Positions 8,603-17,361 are shown, counted from the first letter of the stretch. The stretch: 64,000 bases of DNA from Mycobacterium fragae (GCF_002102185.1 NZ_LQOW01000034.1:94039-158038); one strand, 5' to 3'. The notes: generated by a model from the sequence alone, not told the origin. Translations and numbers: made by a program.

Positions 8603-9529
8603 TTGAGCCACCGGTCGATGCCGGTTCCGGAGGGCCTGGCGGGCATGCGCGTGGACGCCGGGCTGGCGCGGTTGCTGGGCCTGTCGCGCACCGCCGCCGC
8701 GGCGCTGGCCGAAGATGGCGGCGTCGAGTTGGACGGCGTGCCGGCGGGCAAATCGGATCGCCTGCGTCCCGGGGCCTTGCTGCACGTGCGGCTGCCCGAG
8801 GCGCCCGCGCCGTTGGAGAACACTCCCGTCGAGATCGAGGGGATGACGATCCTGTACTCCGACGACGACATCGTCGCCGTCGATAAACCTGCCGGGGTCG
8901 CCGCTCATGCATCGGTGGGCTGGACGGGGCCGACCGTGCTGGGCGGGCTGGCCGCCGCGGGTTACCGGATCACCACGTCGGGTGTGCATGAACGGCAGGG
9001 CATTGTGCATCGCCTTGACGTCGGGACTTCGGGCGTGATGATGGTGGCGATCTCCGAGCGGGCGTACACCGTGCTCAAGCGGGCGTTCAAGCAGCGCACG
9101 GTCGACAAGCGCTACCACGCGCTGGTGCAGGGGCACCCGGATCCCTCCAGCGGCACCATCGACGCGCCGATCGGCCGCCACCGCGGCCACGACTGGAAGT
9201 TCGCGGTCACCACCAGCGGCCGCCACAGCCTCACCCACTACGACACCATCGAAGCCTTCGTGGCAGCCAGCCTGCTCGACGTGCATCTGGAAACCGGTCG
9301 CACGCACCAGATCCGGGTGCACTTCGCTGCGCTGCACCATCCCTGCTGCGGTGACCTGACCTACGGCGCCAACCCGAAGCTGGCGAAAAGGCTTGGCCTA
9401 GAACGGCAATGGCTACACGCGCGGTCGCTGGCATTCACTCATCCCGGCGATGGCCGGCGGATGCAGATCGTCAGCCCGTATCCGCCGGACCTGCAGCACG
9501 CGCTTGACGTGTTGCGCGCGGAGGGCTGA
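8603..9529 (+). CDS. RluD-family 23S rRNA pseudouridine synthase
   Basis: A 308-residue pseudouridine synthase. An N-terminal S4 RNA-binding domain spans about residues 15-65. The RluA/RluD catalytic domain follows, with the signature HRLDVGTSG (136-144, catalytic Asp139) and LETGRTHQIRVHFA. I chose the TTG at 8603 because a strong AGGAGG/GGAGG ribosome binding site (8585-8592) lies about 10 nt upstream and the length then equals that of Mtb Rv1540. It likely modifies uridines in the large-subunit helix 69 region, an inference from family. It forms a probable operon with lspA. Confidence 0.92.
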   Translation: MSHRSMPVPEGLAGMRVDAGLARLLGLSRTAAAALAEDGGVELDGVPAGKSDRLRPGALLHVRLPEAPAPLENTPVEIEGMTILYSDDDIVAVDKPAGVAAHASVGWTGPTVLGGLAAAGYRITTSGVHERQGIVHRLDVGTSGVMMVAISERAYTVLKRAFKQRTVDKRYHALVQGHPDPSSGTIDAPIGRHRGHDWKFAVTTSGRHSLTHYDTIEAFVAASLLDVHLETGRTHQIRVHFAALHHPCCGDLTYGANPKLAKRLGLERQWLHARSLAFTHPGDGRRMQIVSPYPPDLQHALDVLRAEG

Positions 9530-9531
9530 TC

Positions 9532-9939
9532 TCAGACGCCGGCGGTGGCGTAATCCGATGCGATGTCGGCGGCCAGCGGCGCAACCGCACCGAGGATTTC
9601 GGCGATCGTCGCTTCGGGCACCCCCGCCGCGCACAGCGAGTCGGTCAGGTGTCCGGCCACCAGGTTGAAGTGATGCATGGTTATCCCGCGGCCTTGGTGT
9701 GCCTGTTTCATCGACGGTCCGGAGTAGGGGTGCGGTCCGCCGAGCGCCGCGGCCAGGAATTCGACCTGCTTGCCTTTCAGGCGGTTCATGTTCGTTCCGG
9801 CGAAAAAGCCCGACAGCTGGTCATCGTCGAGCACACGGCAATAGAAGTCCTCGACGACGACTTCGAGAGCCTCGTGACCGCCGATCCTGTCGTAGATGCT
9901 TGCTGTATTCCGCTTGCGGAAGACCGAGAGCATTCCCAT
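9532..9939 (-). CDS. glbN: Truncated haemoglobin N
   Basis: A group I truncated haemoglobin of 135 residues. The distal-pocket residues of Mtb HbN are all kept: Tyr33 (B10), Leu54 (E7) and Gln58 (E11), with proximal His81 in AHQGRG. The Mtb protein acts as an oxygen-dependent nitric oxide dioxygenase. The short pre-helix MGMLSVFRKR, important for activity in Mtb, is also present. In Mtb glbN is co-transcribed with lprI, whose lipoprotein product inhibits lysozyme. Here only 2 bp separate glbN from the pseudouridine synthase gene, so lprI is absent from the locus. Confidence 0.95.
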   Translation of the reverse strand: MGMLSVFRKRNTASIYDRIGGHEALEVVVEDFYCRVLDDDQLSGFFAGTNMNRLKGKQVEFLAAALGGPHPYSGPSMKQAHQGRGITMHHFNLVAGHLTDSLCAAGVPEATIAEILGAVAPLAADIASDYATAGV

Positions 9940-10056
9940 GCTGATAGCGCACCATCTCGCCGTTGCCCGGCAGTTAGAGAGGCGTCACCGAGGGATTACT
10001 CGGCGTTACAAGCCGATTGCCACACAATCACCACTCGTGTAGCAGACTGAAGACTC

Positions 10057-11073
10057 ATGAATCTCGATGACCTCGCAAACCTGGTCGGAAAACCGATCGC
10101 CGCCGTCTCCAACCTCGTCAACACCCCGAACTCGGCGGGACGCTACCGGCCGTTCTACCTGAGGAATCTGCTCGACGTTGTCCAGGGTCGCACCCTGCGC
10201 GACGCCGTCGAGGGCAACACCATCCTCATCACGGGCGGATCGTCGGGTATCGGTGAGGCGACCGCGAAAAAGGTCGCCGCGGCGGGCGGGGAAGTGGTAC
10301 TGGTCGCCCGCACGCCCGAGAAACTGGAGAAGGTCGCCGACGACATCCGCGCGGAGGGCGGGACCGCCCATTTTTACCCGTGTGACCTGTCCGACATGGA
10401 TGCCATCGCGCAGATGGCCGACCAGGTGCTGGCCGACCTGGGCGGCGTCGACATCCTGATCAACAACGCCGGCCGCTCGATTCGGCGCTCGCTGGAACTG
10501 TCCTACGACCGGATCCACGACTATCAGCGGACCATGCAGCTGAACTACCTGGGCGCGGTCCAGCTCATACTCAAATTCGTTCCCGGCATGCGCGAACGCG
10601 GCTTCGGCCAGATCATCAACGTGTCGTCGGCCGGTGTGCAGACCCGCGCGCCGCGCTTCGGCGCCTACATCGCCAGCAAGGCCGCGCTGGACACGTTGTG
10701 TGACGCGCTGCAGGCCGAAACCGTCAACGACAACGTGCGATTCACCACCGTGCACATGGCCTTGGTGCGCACGCCGATGATCAGCCCCACCACCATGTAC
10801 GACAAATTCCCGACGCTCACGCCGGATCAGGCCGCCGGTGTGTTGGCCGACGCGATCGTGCACCGGCCGCGTCGGGTCAGCTCACCTTTCGGGCAATTCG
10901 CCGCGGTGGCCGACGCCGTCAACCCGATGGTGATGGACCAGGTCCGCAACCGCGCGTTCAGCATGTTCGATGATTCAGCGGCCGCGCAGGGCAGCGAAAC
11001 CCCCGAGGACACAACCAAATTCGACAAGCGAAGCGAGACGTTTGTGCGTGCTACCCGCGGAATTCACTGGTGA
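10057..11073 (+). CDS. Short-chain dehydrogenase, fatty acyl-CoA reductase type
   Basis: A 338-residue SDR orthologous to Rv1543. A mycobacterial-type N-terminal extension of about 50 residues precedes the Rossmann fold. The NADP-binding motif is TGGSSGIG (59-66), followed by NNAG (136-139), catalytic Ser190/191 and the YIASK motif (Tyr204, Lys208). The family reduces long-chain acyl-CoA to aldehyde or alcohol, relevant to wax-ester synthesis. That function is from knowledge of relatives and is not proven here. A second SDR starts 7 bp after its stop, so the two form an operon as in Mtb (Rv1543-Rv1544). Confidence 0.9.
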   Translation: MNLDDLANLVGKPIAAVSNLVNTPNSAGRYRPFYLRNLLDVVQGRTLRDAVEGNTILITGGSSGIGEATAKKVAAAGGEVVLVARTPEKLEKVADDIRAEGGTAHFYPCDLSDMDAIAQMADQVLADLGGVDILINNAGRSIRRSLELSYDRIHDYQRTMQLNYLGAVQLILKFVPGMRERGFGQIINVSSAGVQTRAPRFGAYIASKAALDTLCDALQAETVNDNVRFTTVHMALVRTPMISPTTMYDKFPTLTPDQAAGVLADAIVHRPRRVSSPFGQFAAVADAVNPMVMDQVRNRAFSMFDDSAAAQGSETPEDTTKFDKRSETFVRATRGIHW

Positions 11074-11080
11074 GACGATC

Positions 11081-11884
11081 ATGAGTCTTCCGAAACCAAA
11101 CAACCAGGCGACCGTCGTCGTCACCGGAGCCTCCTCCGGCATCGGCACCGAGCTGGCCCGCGGCCTGGCCCGGCGCGGCTACCCGCTGGTGCTGGTCGCC
11201 CGCCGGCGCGAACGCCTCGACGAGCTCGCCGGCGAGCTGGGCAACCAGTACTCCGTCGCTGTTGAGGTGATGCCGCTGGACCTCGGCGACAGCGAAGGCC
11301 GGACGCAACTGGTGGACCGGCTTCGCAATGAACCGATCGCCGGCCTGTGCAACAGCGCCGGTTTCGGCACCAGCGGGGTCTTCCACACCTTGCCGTCCGA
11401 ACGCGAGAGCGAACAGGTGACGCTCAACGCGCTGGCGTTGATGGAACTCACTCATGCGGCGCTGCCGGGCATGGTCGAACGCGGCGCCGGGGCGGTGCTG
11501 AACGTCGCGTCGATCGCCGGTTTTCAGCCGGTGCCCTACATGGCGGTGTACTCGGCCACCAAGGCGTTCGTGCAGACCTTCTCCGAAGCCGTGCACGAGG
11601 AGCTGCACGGCACCGGTGTCTCGGTCACGGTGCTGTGTCCGGGCCCGGTGCCGACAGAATGGGCCGAGATCGCCAACGCCGAGCGTTTCAGTGTCCCGCT
11701 TGCGCAAGTGTCGCCGCACGACGTCGCCGAAGCGGCCATTGGCGGGATGCTGGCCGGCAAGCGCAGCGTGGTGCCCGGCGTTGTCCCCAAGGTCGTCAGC
11801 ACCGCCGGCAGATTCGTGTCGCGCAGCCTGCTGCTGCCCGGGATGCGGATCGGCAACCGATTCCGCGGCGGGCCGAGCCGCTAG
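11081..11884 (+). CDS. Short-chain dehydrogenase, ketoacyl-reductase-like
   Basis: The 267-residue SDR is orthologous to Rv1544. It contains TGASSGIG near residue 15, an arginine-rich ARRRERLDEL segment expected to favour NADPH, and YSATK as the catalytic Tyr/Lys pair. The usual NNAG motif reads CNSAG, a mild deviation. The ATG at 11081 is 7 bp downstream of the preceding SDR stop. Relatives act on 3-ketoacyl or similar substrates. The exact substrate is unknown. The pair probably works sequentially on fatty acyl intermediates. Confidence 0.88.
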   Translation: MSLPKPNNQATVVVTGASSGIGTELARGLARRGYPLVLVARRRERLDELAGELGNQYSVAVEVMPLDLGDSEGRTQLVDRLRNEPIAGLCNSAGFGTSGVFHTLPSERESEQVTLNALALMELTHAALPGMVERGAGAVLNVASIAGFQPVPYMAVYSATKAFVQTFSEAVHEELHGTGVSVTVLCPGPVPTEWAEIANAERFSVPLAQVSPHDVAEAAIGGMLAGKRSVVPGVVPKVVSTAGRFVSRSLLLPGMRIGNRFRGGPSR

Positions 11885-11908
11885 CCCATGCGGCCACTCA
11901 CGCCCCCG

Positions 11909-11984
11909 CGAGTGTGCGTCCATGGCGGAAAAATCGCCGCATCCGCGCCCTGAGCGCACACTCAAAGCCCACAACGCACACTCG
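11909..11984. repeat. Intergenic palindromic repeat with CGAGTGTGCGT arms
   Basis: CGAGTGTGCGT at 11909-11919 and ACGCACACTCG at 11974-11984 form a perfect 11-bp inverted repeat. A third related copy, GAGCGCACACTC, lies between them at 11952-11963. The element fills most of the 117-bp gap between the SDR gene and the SRPBCC gene, where Mtb has the small gene Rv1545. No coding potential is apparent. It resembles small dispersed palindromic repeats of slow-growing mycobacteria, but copy number cannot be judged from this window. Confidence 0.6.
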
Positions 11985-12004
11985 TCCGAAGCTAAGTTTG
12001 CGTG

Positions 12005-12436
12005 ATGGCCGCCGTTGACATGACCGCCGACATGCCGATGACCCCGCAGGACATGTGGGACCACGTCTCCGACCTTGCCGACTTGGGCGATTGGCTGGTC
12101 ATGCATGAGGGCTGGCGCAGCGAGCTACCCGACGAGATCACCGAAGGCACCCAGATCGTGGGCGTGGCGCGTTCCAAGGGCCTGCGCAACCGGGTGACGT
12201 GGACGGTGACGAAGTGGGACCCGCCGCATGAGGTTGCGATGTCGGGATCCGGCAAGGGCGGAGCAAAATACGGCGTCCGGCTCACGGTGCGGCCCAAGGA
12301 CGACGGGTCCGTCCTGGGTTTGCGTCTTGAGCTGGGCGGACGTGCGCTGTTCGGGCCGGTGGGCTCGGCCGCTGCCCGCGCCGTCAAGGGAGACGTGGAG
12401 AAGTCGCTCAAGAACTTCGTCGAGCTATACGGATAG
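12005..12436 (+). CDS. SRPBCC / polyketide-cyclase-like protein
   Basis: A 143-residue START-like (SRPBCC) fold protein, orthologous to Rv1546. The N-terminal pattern DMTADMPMTPQDMWDHVSDL is typical of the polyketide cyclase/dehydrase group. The central strand-rich part and the C-terminal helix (AARAVKGDVEKSLKNFVELYG) would form the hydrophobic ligand cavity. The ATG at 12005 aligns with the Mtb start. The ligand is unknown. It precedes dnaE1 in both species but is separated by 132 bp. Confidence 0.88.
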   Translation: MAAVDMTADMPMTPQDMWDHVSDLADLGDWLVMHEGWRSELPDEITEGTQIVGVARSKGLRNRVTWTVTKWDPPHEVAMSGSGKGGAKYGVRLTVRPKDDGSVLGLRLELGGRALFGPVGSAAARAVKGDVEKSLKNFVELYG

Positions 12437-12448
12437 CTATACGGATAG
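12425..12448 (+). repeat. Tandem 12-bp duplication spanning a stop codon
   Basis: CTATACGGATAG occurs twice in direct succession at 12425-12436 and 12437-12448. The first copy encodes the last three residues (Leu-Tyr-Gly) and the TAG stop of the SRPBCC gene. The second repeats them in frame just after the stop. It looks like a replication-slippage duplication. Confidence 0.85.
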
Positions 12449-12553
12449 AAGCGTGGCGATCGCAAGCGCGGCGTAGCCGGGCGCAGCGGGTCGCCACGAA
12501 GTCATCAGCGAGACACACTCCGCGACACGCCGAGACGCGTCGGTGGGCGGTCA

Positions 12554-12559
12554 TAGACT
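12554..12559 (+). promoter_or_regulatory. Probable -10 element of dnaE1
   Basis: TAGACT fits the mycobacterial TANNNT -10 pattern and lies 9 nt before the dnaE1 ATG at 12569. Transcription would start within 1-3 nt of the start codon, giving a leaderless or nearly leaderless message. No Shine-Dalgarno sequence is seen between. This is inferred from spacing alone. Confidence 0.4.
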
Positions 12560-12568
12560 GGCGTCCCT

Positions 12569-15500
12569 ATGAACGATTCTCCGTCGCGGTCCTTCGTGCA
12601 CCTGCATAACCACACCGAGTATTCGATGTTGGACGGTGCCGCGAAGATCGCGCCGATGCTCGCCGAGGCGCAGCGGCTGGAGATGTCGGCGATCGGGATG
12701 ACCGACCACGGAAACATGTTCGGCGCCAGCGAGTTTTACAACGCGGCGACCGCCGCCGGAATCAAGCCGATCATCGGCGTCGAGGCGTATGTGGCTCCCG
12801 GTTCCCGGTTCGACACCCGCCGGGTCTTCTGGGGCGAGCCCGGGCAGAAGGGCGACGACGTGTCGGGGTCCGGGTCGTATACCCACCTGACCATGGTCGC
12901 GGAGAACGCCACAGGCCTGCGCAACCTGTTCAAGCTGTCGTCGCTGGCCTCGTTCGAGGGTCAGCTGTCGAAGTGGTCACGGATGGATGCCGAGCTGATC
13001 GCCGAGCACGCCAGCGGCATCATCGGCACCACCGGCTGCCCGTCCGGTGAGGTGCAGACCCGGCTGCGGCTCGGGCAACACCGCGAAGCGCTGGAATCGG
13101 CCGCCAGGTGGCGTGAGATCTTCGGGCCGGACAACTATTTCCTGGAGCTGATGGACCATGGGCTGGCCATCGAGCGCCGGGTCCGCGACGGGCTGATCGA
13201 GATCGGCCGCAAGCTGGGCATCGCGCCGCTGGCCACCAACGACTGCCACTACGTCACCCGCGACGCCGCGCACAACCACGAGGCGCTGCTGTGTGTGCAG
13301 ACCGGCAAGACGCTGTCGGACCCCAACCGGTTCAAGTTCGAAGGCGACGGCTACTACCTGAAGTCCGCCGCCGAGATGCGCGCGATCTGGGACGAAGAAG
13401 TGCCCGGCGCCTGCGACACCACGCTGCTGATCGCGGAACGGGTGGGCTCCTACGCCGACGTGTGGACGCCCCGCAACCGGATGCCGGTGTTCCCCGTGCC
13501 CGACGGGCACGACCAAGCGTCCTGGCTGCGCCACGAGGTGGACGCCGGATTGCGGCGGCGCTTTCCGGACGGGCTGCCCGACGGCTATGCGCAACGAGCC
13601 GCCTACGAGATAGAAGTCATCTGCGACAAGGGTTTTCCGTCGTATTTCCTGATCGTGGCCGACCTGATCAACTATGCGCGGTCGGTCGACATCCGGGTCG
13701 GCCCGGGCCGCGGTTCGGCGGCCGGCTCGCTGGTGGCCTATGCCCTGGGCATCACCGACATCGACCCGATTCCGCACGGTCTGCTGTTCGAGCGGTTCCT
13801 CAACCCCGAGCGCACGTCGATGCCCGACATCGACATCGACTTCGACGACCGTCGTCGCGGCGAGATGGTGCGCTACGCCGCCGACAAGTGGGGACATGAC
13901 CGGGTGGCCCAGGTCATCACCTTCGGCACCATCAAAACCAAAGCAGCACTGAAGGATTCCGCCCGCATCCACTATGGGCAGCCCGGCTTCGCGATCGCCG
14001 ACCGGATTACCAAGGCACTCCCGCCGGCGATCATGGCCAAAGACATCCCGCTGGCCGGCATCACCGACCCCAACCACGAGCGCTACAAGGAAGCCGCCGA
14101 GGTCCGCGGCTTGATCGACACCGACCCCGACGTGCGCACCATCTACCAAACCGCCCGCGGGCTGGAAGGCCTGATCCGCAACGCCGGCGTGCACGCCTGC
14201 GCGGTGATCATGAGCAGTGAGCCGCTGACCGAGTCTATTCCGCTGTGGAAGCGGCCCCAGGACGGCGCCATCATCACCGGCTGGGACTACCCGGCATGTG
14301 AGGAAATCGGTCTGCTGAAGATGGACTTCCTCGGGCTGCGCAACCTGACGATCATCGGCGACGCGATCGAGAACATCAAGGCCAACCGGGGAGTCGACGT
14401 CGATCTGGAGTCGCTGCCGCTGGACGACCCGGCCACCTACGAGCTGCTCGGCCGCGGTGACACGCTGGGCGTGTTCCAGCTCGACGGCGGCCCGATGCGC
14501 GACCTGCTGCGCCGCATGAAGCCGACCGGATTCGAAGACATCGTGGCGGTGATCGCGCTGTACCGCCCGGGACCGATGGGGCAGAACGCCCACAACGAGT
14601 ACGCCGACCGCAAGAACGGCCGCCAGCCGATCAAGCCCATCCACCCGGAGCTGGCCGAGCCGCTCGAGGAGATCCTGGCCGAGACCTACGGTCTGATCGT
14701 CTACCAGGAGCAGATCATGCGCATCGCGCAGAAGGTGGCGGGCTACTCGCTGGCTCGAGCCGACATTCTGCGCAAGGCGATGGGCAAGAAGAAGCGCGAG
14801 GTACTGGCCGCCGAGTACGAAAGCTTTTCGGCGGGAATGCAATCCAACGGGTTCTCGGCCAGTGCCATCAAGGCCCTGTGGGATACCATCCTGCCGTTCG
14901 CCGACTACGCGTTCAACAAGTCGCACGCCGCCGGATACGGCATGGTGTCCTACTGGACGGCGTATTTGAAAGCCAACTATCCGGCCGAGTACATGGCGGG
15001 GCTGCTCACCTCGGTCGGTGACGACAAGGACAAGGCCGCCGTATACCTGGCCGACTGCCGCAAGCTCGGCATCACGGTGCTGCCGCCGGACGTCAACGAA
15101 TCCGGGTTGAATTTCGCCTCGGTGGGCACCGACATCCGCTACGGGCTGGGTGCGGTACGCAACGTCGGCGCCAATGTCGTTGCTTCGCTGTTGAACACCC
15201 GCACCGAGAAGGGCAAGTTCACCGACTTCTCCGACTACCTCAACAAGGTCGACATCGCCGCCTGCAACAAGAAGGTCACCGAGTCGCTGATCAAGGCGGG
15301 CGCGTTCGACTCGCTGGGCCATGCCCGCAAGGGCCTGTTCCTGGTGCACACCGACGCGGTCGACTCGGTGTTGGGCACCAAGAAGGCCGAGGCGATGGGG
15401 CAGTTCGACCTGTTCGGCGGCACCGACTCGGTCGCGGATGCGGTGTTCACCATCAAGGTGCCCGAGGAGGAGTGGGACGACAAGCACAAGCTGGCGCTGG

Positions 15501-16111
15501 AGCGCGAGATGTTGGGCCTGTACGTGTCCGGGCATCCGCTGAACGGGGTCGCGCATCTGTTGTCGACCCAGGTCGACACGGCCATCCCGGCAATCCTGGA
15601 CGGAGACGTCCCCAACGACGCCCAGGTGAGGGTCGGCGGCATTCTGGCCTCGGTGAACCGGCGGGTCAATAAGAACGGAATGCCCTGGGCGTCAGCGCAA
15701 TTGGAGGACCTCACCGGCGGTATCGAGGTGATGTTCTTCCCGCACACCTACTCCGCTTACGGCGCCGAGATCGTCGACGACGCGGTGGTACTGGTCAGCG
15801 CGCGGGTGAGGATCCAGGACGACCGGATCTGCTTGATCGCCAACGACCTTGTGGTGCCGGACTTTTCGAATGCGCGCATCGATCGGCCGCTGGCGGTGAG
15901 CCTGCCCACCCGACAGTGCACCATCGACAAGGTCAATGCGCTCAAGCAGGTCTTGGCACGTCACCCCGGCACATCGCAGGTGCATCTGCGCCTGGTCAGC
16001 GGAGATCGGATCACCACGCTGGAATTGGACGCCTCGCTGCGGGTGACGCCGTCGCCGGCGTTGATGGGCGATCTCAAGGCGCTGCTGGGCCCCGGGTGCC
16101 TGGGCGGATGA
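12569..16111 (+). CDS. dnaE1: DNA polymerase III alpha subunit (replicative, with PHP proofreading domain)
   Basis: The 1180-residue replicative polymerase. The N-terminal PHP domain begins FVHLHNHTEYSMLDG and keeps the metal-binding histidines, consistent with the 3'-5' proofreading role shown for mycobacterial DnaE1. The polymerase core follows, with GPGRGSAAGSLVAYALGITD and the catalytic PDIDIDFDDRRR. Tandem helix-hairpin-helix sequence and a beta-clamp binding segment (GQFDLF) come next, then a C-terminal OB fold (QVRVGGILASVNRRVNKNG). Length and order match Mtb DnaE1 (1184 aa). The next gene overlaps its stop by 4 bp. Confidence 0.98.
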   Translation: MNDSPSRSFVHLHNHTEYSMLDGAAKIAPMLAEAQRLEMSAIGMTDHGNMFGASEFYNAATAAGIKPIIGVEAYVAPGSRFDTRRVFWGEPGQKGDDVSGSGSYTHLTMVAENATGLRNLFKLSSLASFEGQLSKWSRMDAELIAEHASGIIGTTGCPSGEVQTRLRLGQHREALESAARWREIFGPDNYFLELMDHGLAIERRVRDGLIEIGRKLGIAPLATNDCHYVTRDAAHNHEALLCVQTGKTLSDPNRFKFEGDGYYLKSAAEMRAIWDEEVPGACDTTLLIAERVGSYADVWTPRNRMPVFPVPDGHDQASWLRHEVDAGLRRRFPDGLPDGYAQRAAYEIEVICDKGFPSYFLIVADLINYARSVDIRVGPGRGSAAGSLVAYALGITDIDPIPHGLLFERFLNPERTSMPDIDIDFDDRRRGEMVRYAADKWGHDRVAQVITFGTIKTKAALKDSARIHYGQPGFAIADRITKALPPAIMAKDIPLAGITDPNHERYKEAAEVRGLIDTDPDVRTIYQTARGLEGLIRNAGVHACAVIMSSEPLTESIPLWKRPQDGAIITGWDYPACEEIGLLKMDFLGLRNLTIIGDAIENIKANRGVDVDLESLPLDDPATYELLGRGDTLGVFQLDGGPMRDLLRRMKPTGFEDIVAVIALYRPGPMGQNAHNEYADRKNGRQPIKPIHPELAEPLEEILAETYGLIVYQEQIMRIAQKVAGYSLARADILRKAMGKKKREVLAAEYESFSAGMQSNGFSASAIKALWDTILPFADYAFNKSHAAGYGMVSYWTAYLKANYPAEYMAGLLTSVGDDKDKAAVYLADCRKLGITVLPPDVNESGLNFASVGTDIRYGLGAVRNVGANVVASLLNTRTEKGKFTDFSDYLNKVDIAACNKKVTESLIKAGAFDSLGHARKGLFLVHTDAVDSVLGTKKAEAMGQFDLFGGTDSVADAVFTIKVPEEEWDDKHKLALEREMLGLYVSGHPLNGVAHLLSTQVDTAIPAILDGDVPNDAQVRVGGILASVNRRVNKNGMPWASAQLEDLTGGIEVMFFPHTYSAYGAEIVDDAVVLVSARVRIQDDRICLIANDLVVPDFSNARIDRPLAVSLPTRQCTIDKVNALKQVLARHPGTSQVHLRLVSGDRITTLELDASLRVTPSPALMGDLKALLGPGCLGG

Positions 16112-16938
16112 CGGGTTCACGATTCGCTGAGCGTCGCGTTCGGTTCCGCAAGCTCCACACTGATGGCTGCTTTGTCATCCCCAATCCGTGGGATGCGGGG
16201 ACGGCGATCGCGCTGGCGAAGATGGGATTCCCGGCGTTGGCCACGACCAGCGCGGGGTTCGCTTTCTCGCGGGGTCTGCCCGACACCCCGGAGGCGCTCG
16301 ACGTCGAAGCGGTCCTTGGCCATATCGCAGAAATAGTCAATGCGGCAGATGTGCCGGTCAACGCCGACTTTCAGGCCGGCTACCACCGCGAACTCAGCGG
16401 CTTGGCGGACAACATTGCCCGCTGTGTCGCCACGGGCGTGGCCGGGCTGTCGATCGAAGATGCCTACGGCGACAATGACAATCCGTTGTTGTCGGTGCCG
16501 GAGGCGGCCGAACGTGTCCGTGTTGCCCGCTCGGCGATCGATGAGTCCGGCGAGGACGTGTTGCTGACCGCCCGTGCGGAGTGCTTCCTATATGGCCATC
16601 CCGACCCGCTTGCAGAGGCGATCCGGCGGTTGCAGGCCTACGCCGACGCGGGTGCGGACGTCGTGTTCGCCCCCGGAGTCAGTCGCCGAGAAGACATTAC
16701 GGCTCTGGTGGACGCGGTTCGACCGGTCTCGGTGAACGTGTTGATATCGTCCGATTCGGGTATCACGGTTGGCGAGCTCGCTGAGCTCGGCGTGCGGCGG
16801 ATAAGCGTTGGATCTGCGCTGTCGCGAGTCGCTTGGGGCGCATTCCTTTCGGCCGCATCCGAACTCGCGAACGCCGGCACGTTCGGGGGCTTGGCCCAAG
16901 CCGCGACATTCAACGAGCTCAACGCACTGTTCACATGA
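16108..16938 (+). CDS. Isocitrate lyase/PEP mutase family protein
   Basis: A 276-residue (beta/alpha)8 enzyme of the ICL/PEP phosphomutase superfamily. PNPWDAGTA (26-33), VNADFQAGY (84-92, Asp87) and SIEDAYGD (115-122) supply the expected Mg-binding and substrate residues. The KKCGH loop of true isocitrate lyase is absent, so it is more likely a C-C lyase or phosphonate-type enzyme such as oxaloacetate hydrolase or 2,3-dimethylmalate lyase. The ATG overlaps the dnaE1 stop (ATGA), suggesting read-through expression from dnaE1. This gene is not at this place in Mtb, so it begins the accessory block. The substrate is not determined. Confidence 0.82.
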   Translation: MTGSRFAERRVRFRKLHTDGCFVIPNPWDAGTAIALAKMGFPALATTSAGFAFSRGLPDTPEALDVEAVLGHIAEIVNAADVPVNADFQAGYHRELSGLADNIARCVATGVAGLSIEDAYGDNDNPLLSVPEAAERVRVARSAIDESGEDVLLTARAECFLYGHPDPLAEAIRRLQAYADAGADVVFAPGVSRREDITALVDAVRPVSVNVLISSDSGITVGELAELGVRRISVGSALSRVAWGAFLSAASELANAGTFGGLAQAATFNELNALFT

Positions 16939-17361
16939 GATTCTCGGGGTCCACCCGAACGATCGCGCTGTCCGGCCACACCGAGCGGTCACGGGCACGT
17001 CGTAGCTTCTCGCGACCGACAAGTCGCGGTGCACGTTGGTCACGCCCGGAACTTTGATCAGCGGGACGATGTTCCACTGCCAGCCGTAGCGCCGGTGCAG
17101 GAGGCGGTTGGCTTCTTCGGCGTCGGCGCCGGACAGGATCGTGGCGCGGCCCGAAACCGTCGTCGCGCCCGGGCGGAGTCGGCCCCGGTAATCGCAGGCC
17201 GTCAGCTCGACATCCGGTCGCATGGCCAAACGCTTGGTCTTCGCTCCGACCTTGGTTCGAAACAGCAGCGCGTTGCCGTCGAGAGCGAACCAGATCGGGG
17301 TGTCGACGGGTGTGCCGTCACGGCGGAACGATCGGAGGAGGGCGTATCGGGCGGTATGCAT
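16931..17361 (-). pseudogene. Frameshifted PPOX-class F420/flavin-dependent enzyme gene
   Basis: The first frame (from ATG 17361) encodes a pyridoxamine-oxidase-like split barrel, MHTARYALLRSFRRDGTPV, continuing through KVGAKTKRLAMRPDVELTAC to VPGVTNVHRDLSV. It resembles Rv2061c-type F420-dependent proteins. At about 17014-17016 the frame is lost. The neighbouring frame then supplies a typical family C-terminus, EKLRRARDRSVWPDSAIVRV, and a stop at 16931-16933. Restoring one base (VREKLRR) would give about 143 residues, the normal family length. Without it, translation runs on antisense through the PEP-mutase-like gene. It is either a recent pseudogene or a sequencing error. The MerR gene is divergent. 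Confidence 0.78.

Noticed and set aside
7927..8871. N-terminal extension of AnsA to 619 residues
   Set aside because: It is antisense to lspA and the start of the pseudouridine synthase gene. Asparaginase begins at TGGTI within the first ten residues from 7926.
9988..10003. CCGAG/CTCGG inverted repeat upstream of the Rv1543-like gene
   Set aside because: Five-base arms are expected by chance at this GC content. No promoter element lines up with it.
12977..15556. An 859-codon open frame antisense to dnaE1
   Set aside because: It lies entirely within a highly conserved polymerase gene on the other strand. The protein is low in hydrophobic core patterns and rich in Gly/Val/His/Arg, as expected from reverse reading of high-GC codons.
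16588..16930. Extension of the PPOX gene through 16588 as a 261-residue protein
   Set aside because: The extra residues come from reading antisense through the PEP-mutase-like gene after a frameshift. The true family C-terminus lies in the adjacent frame.
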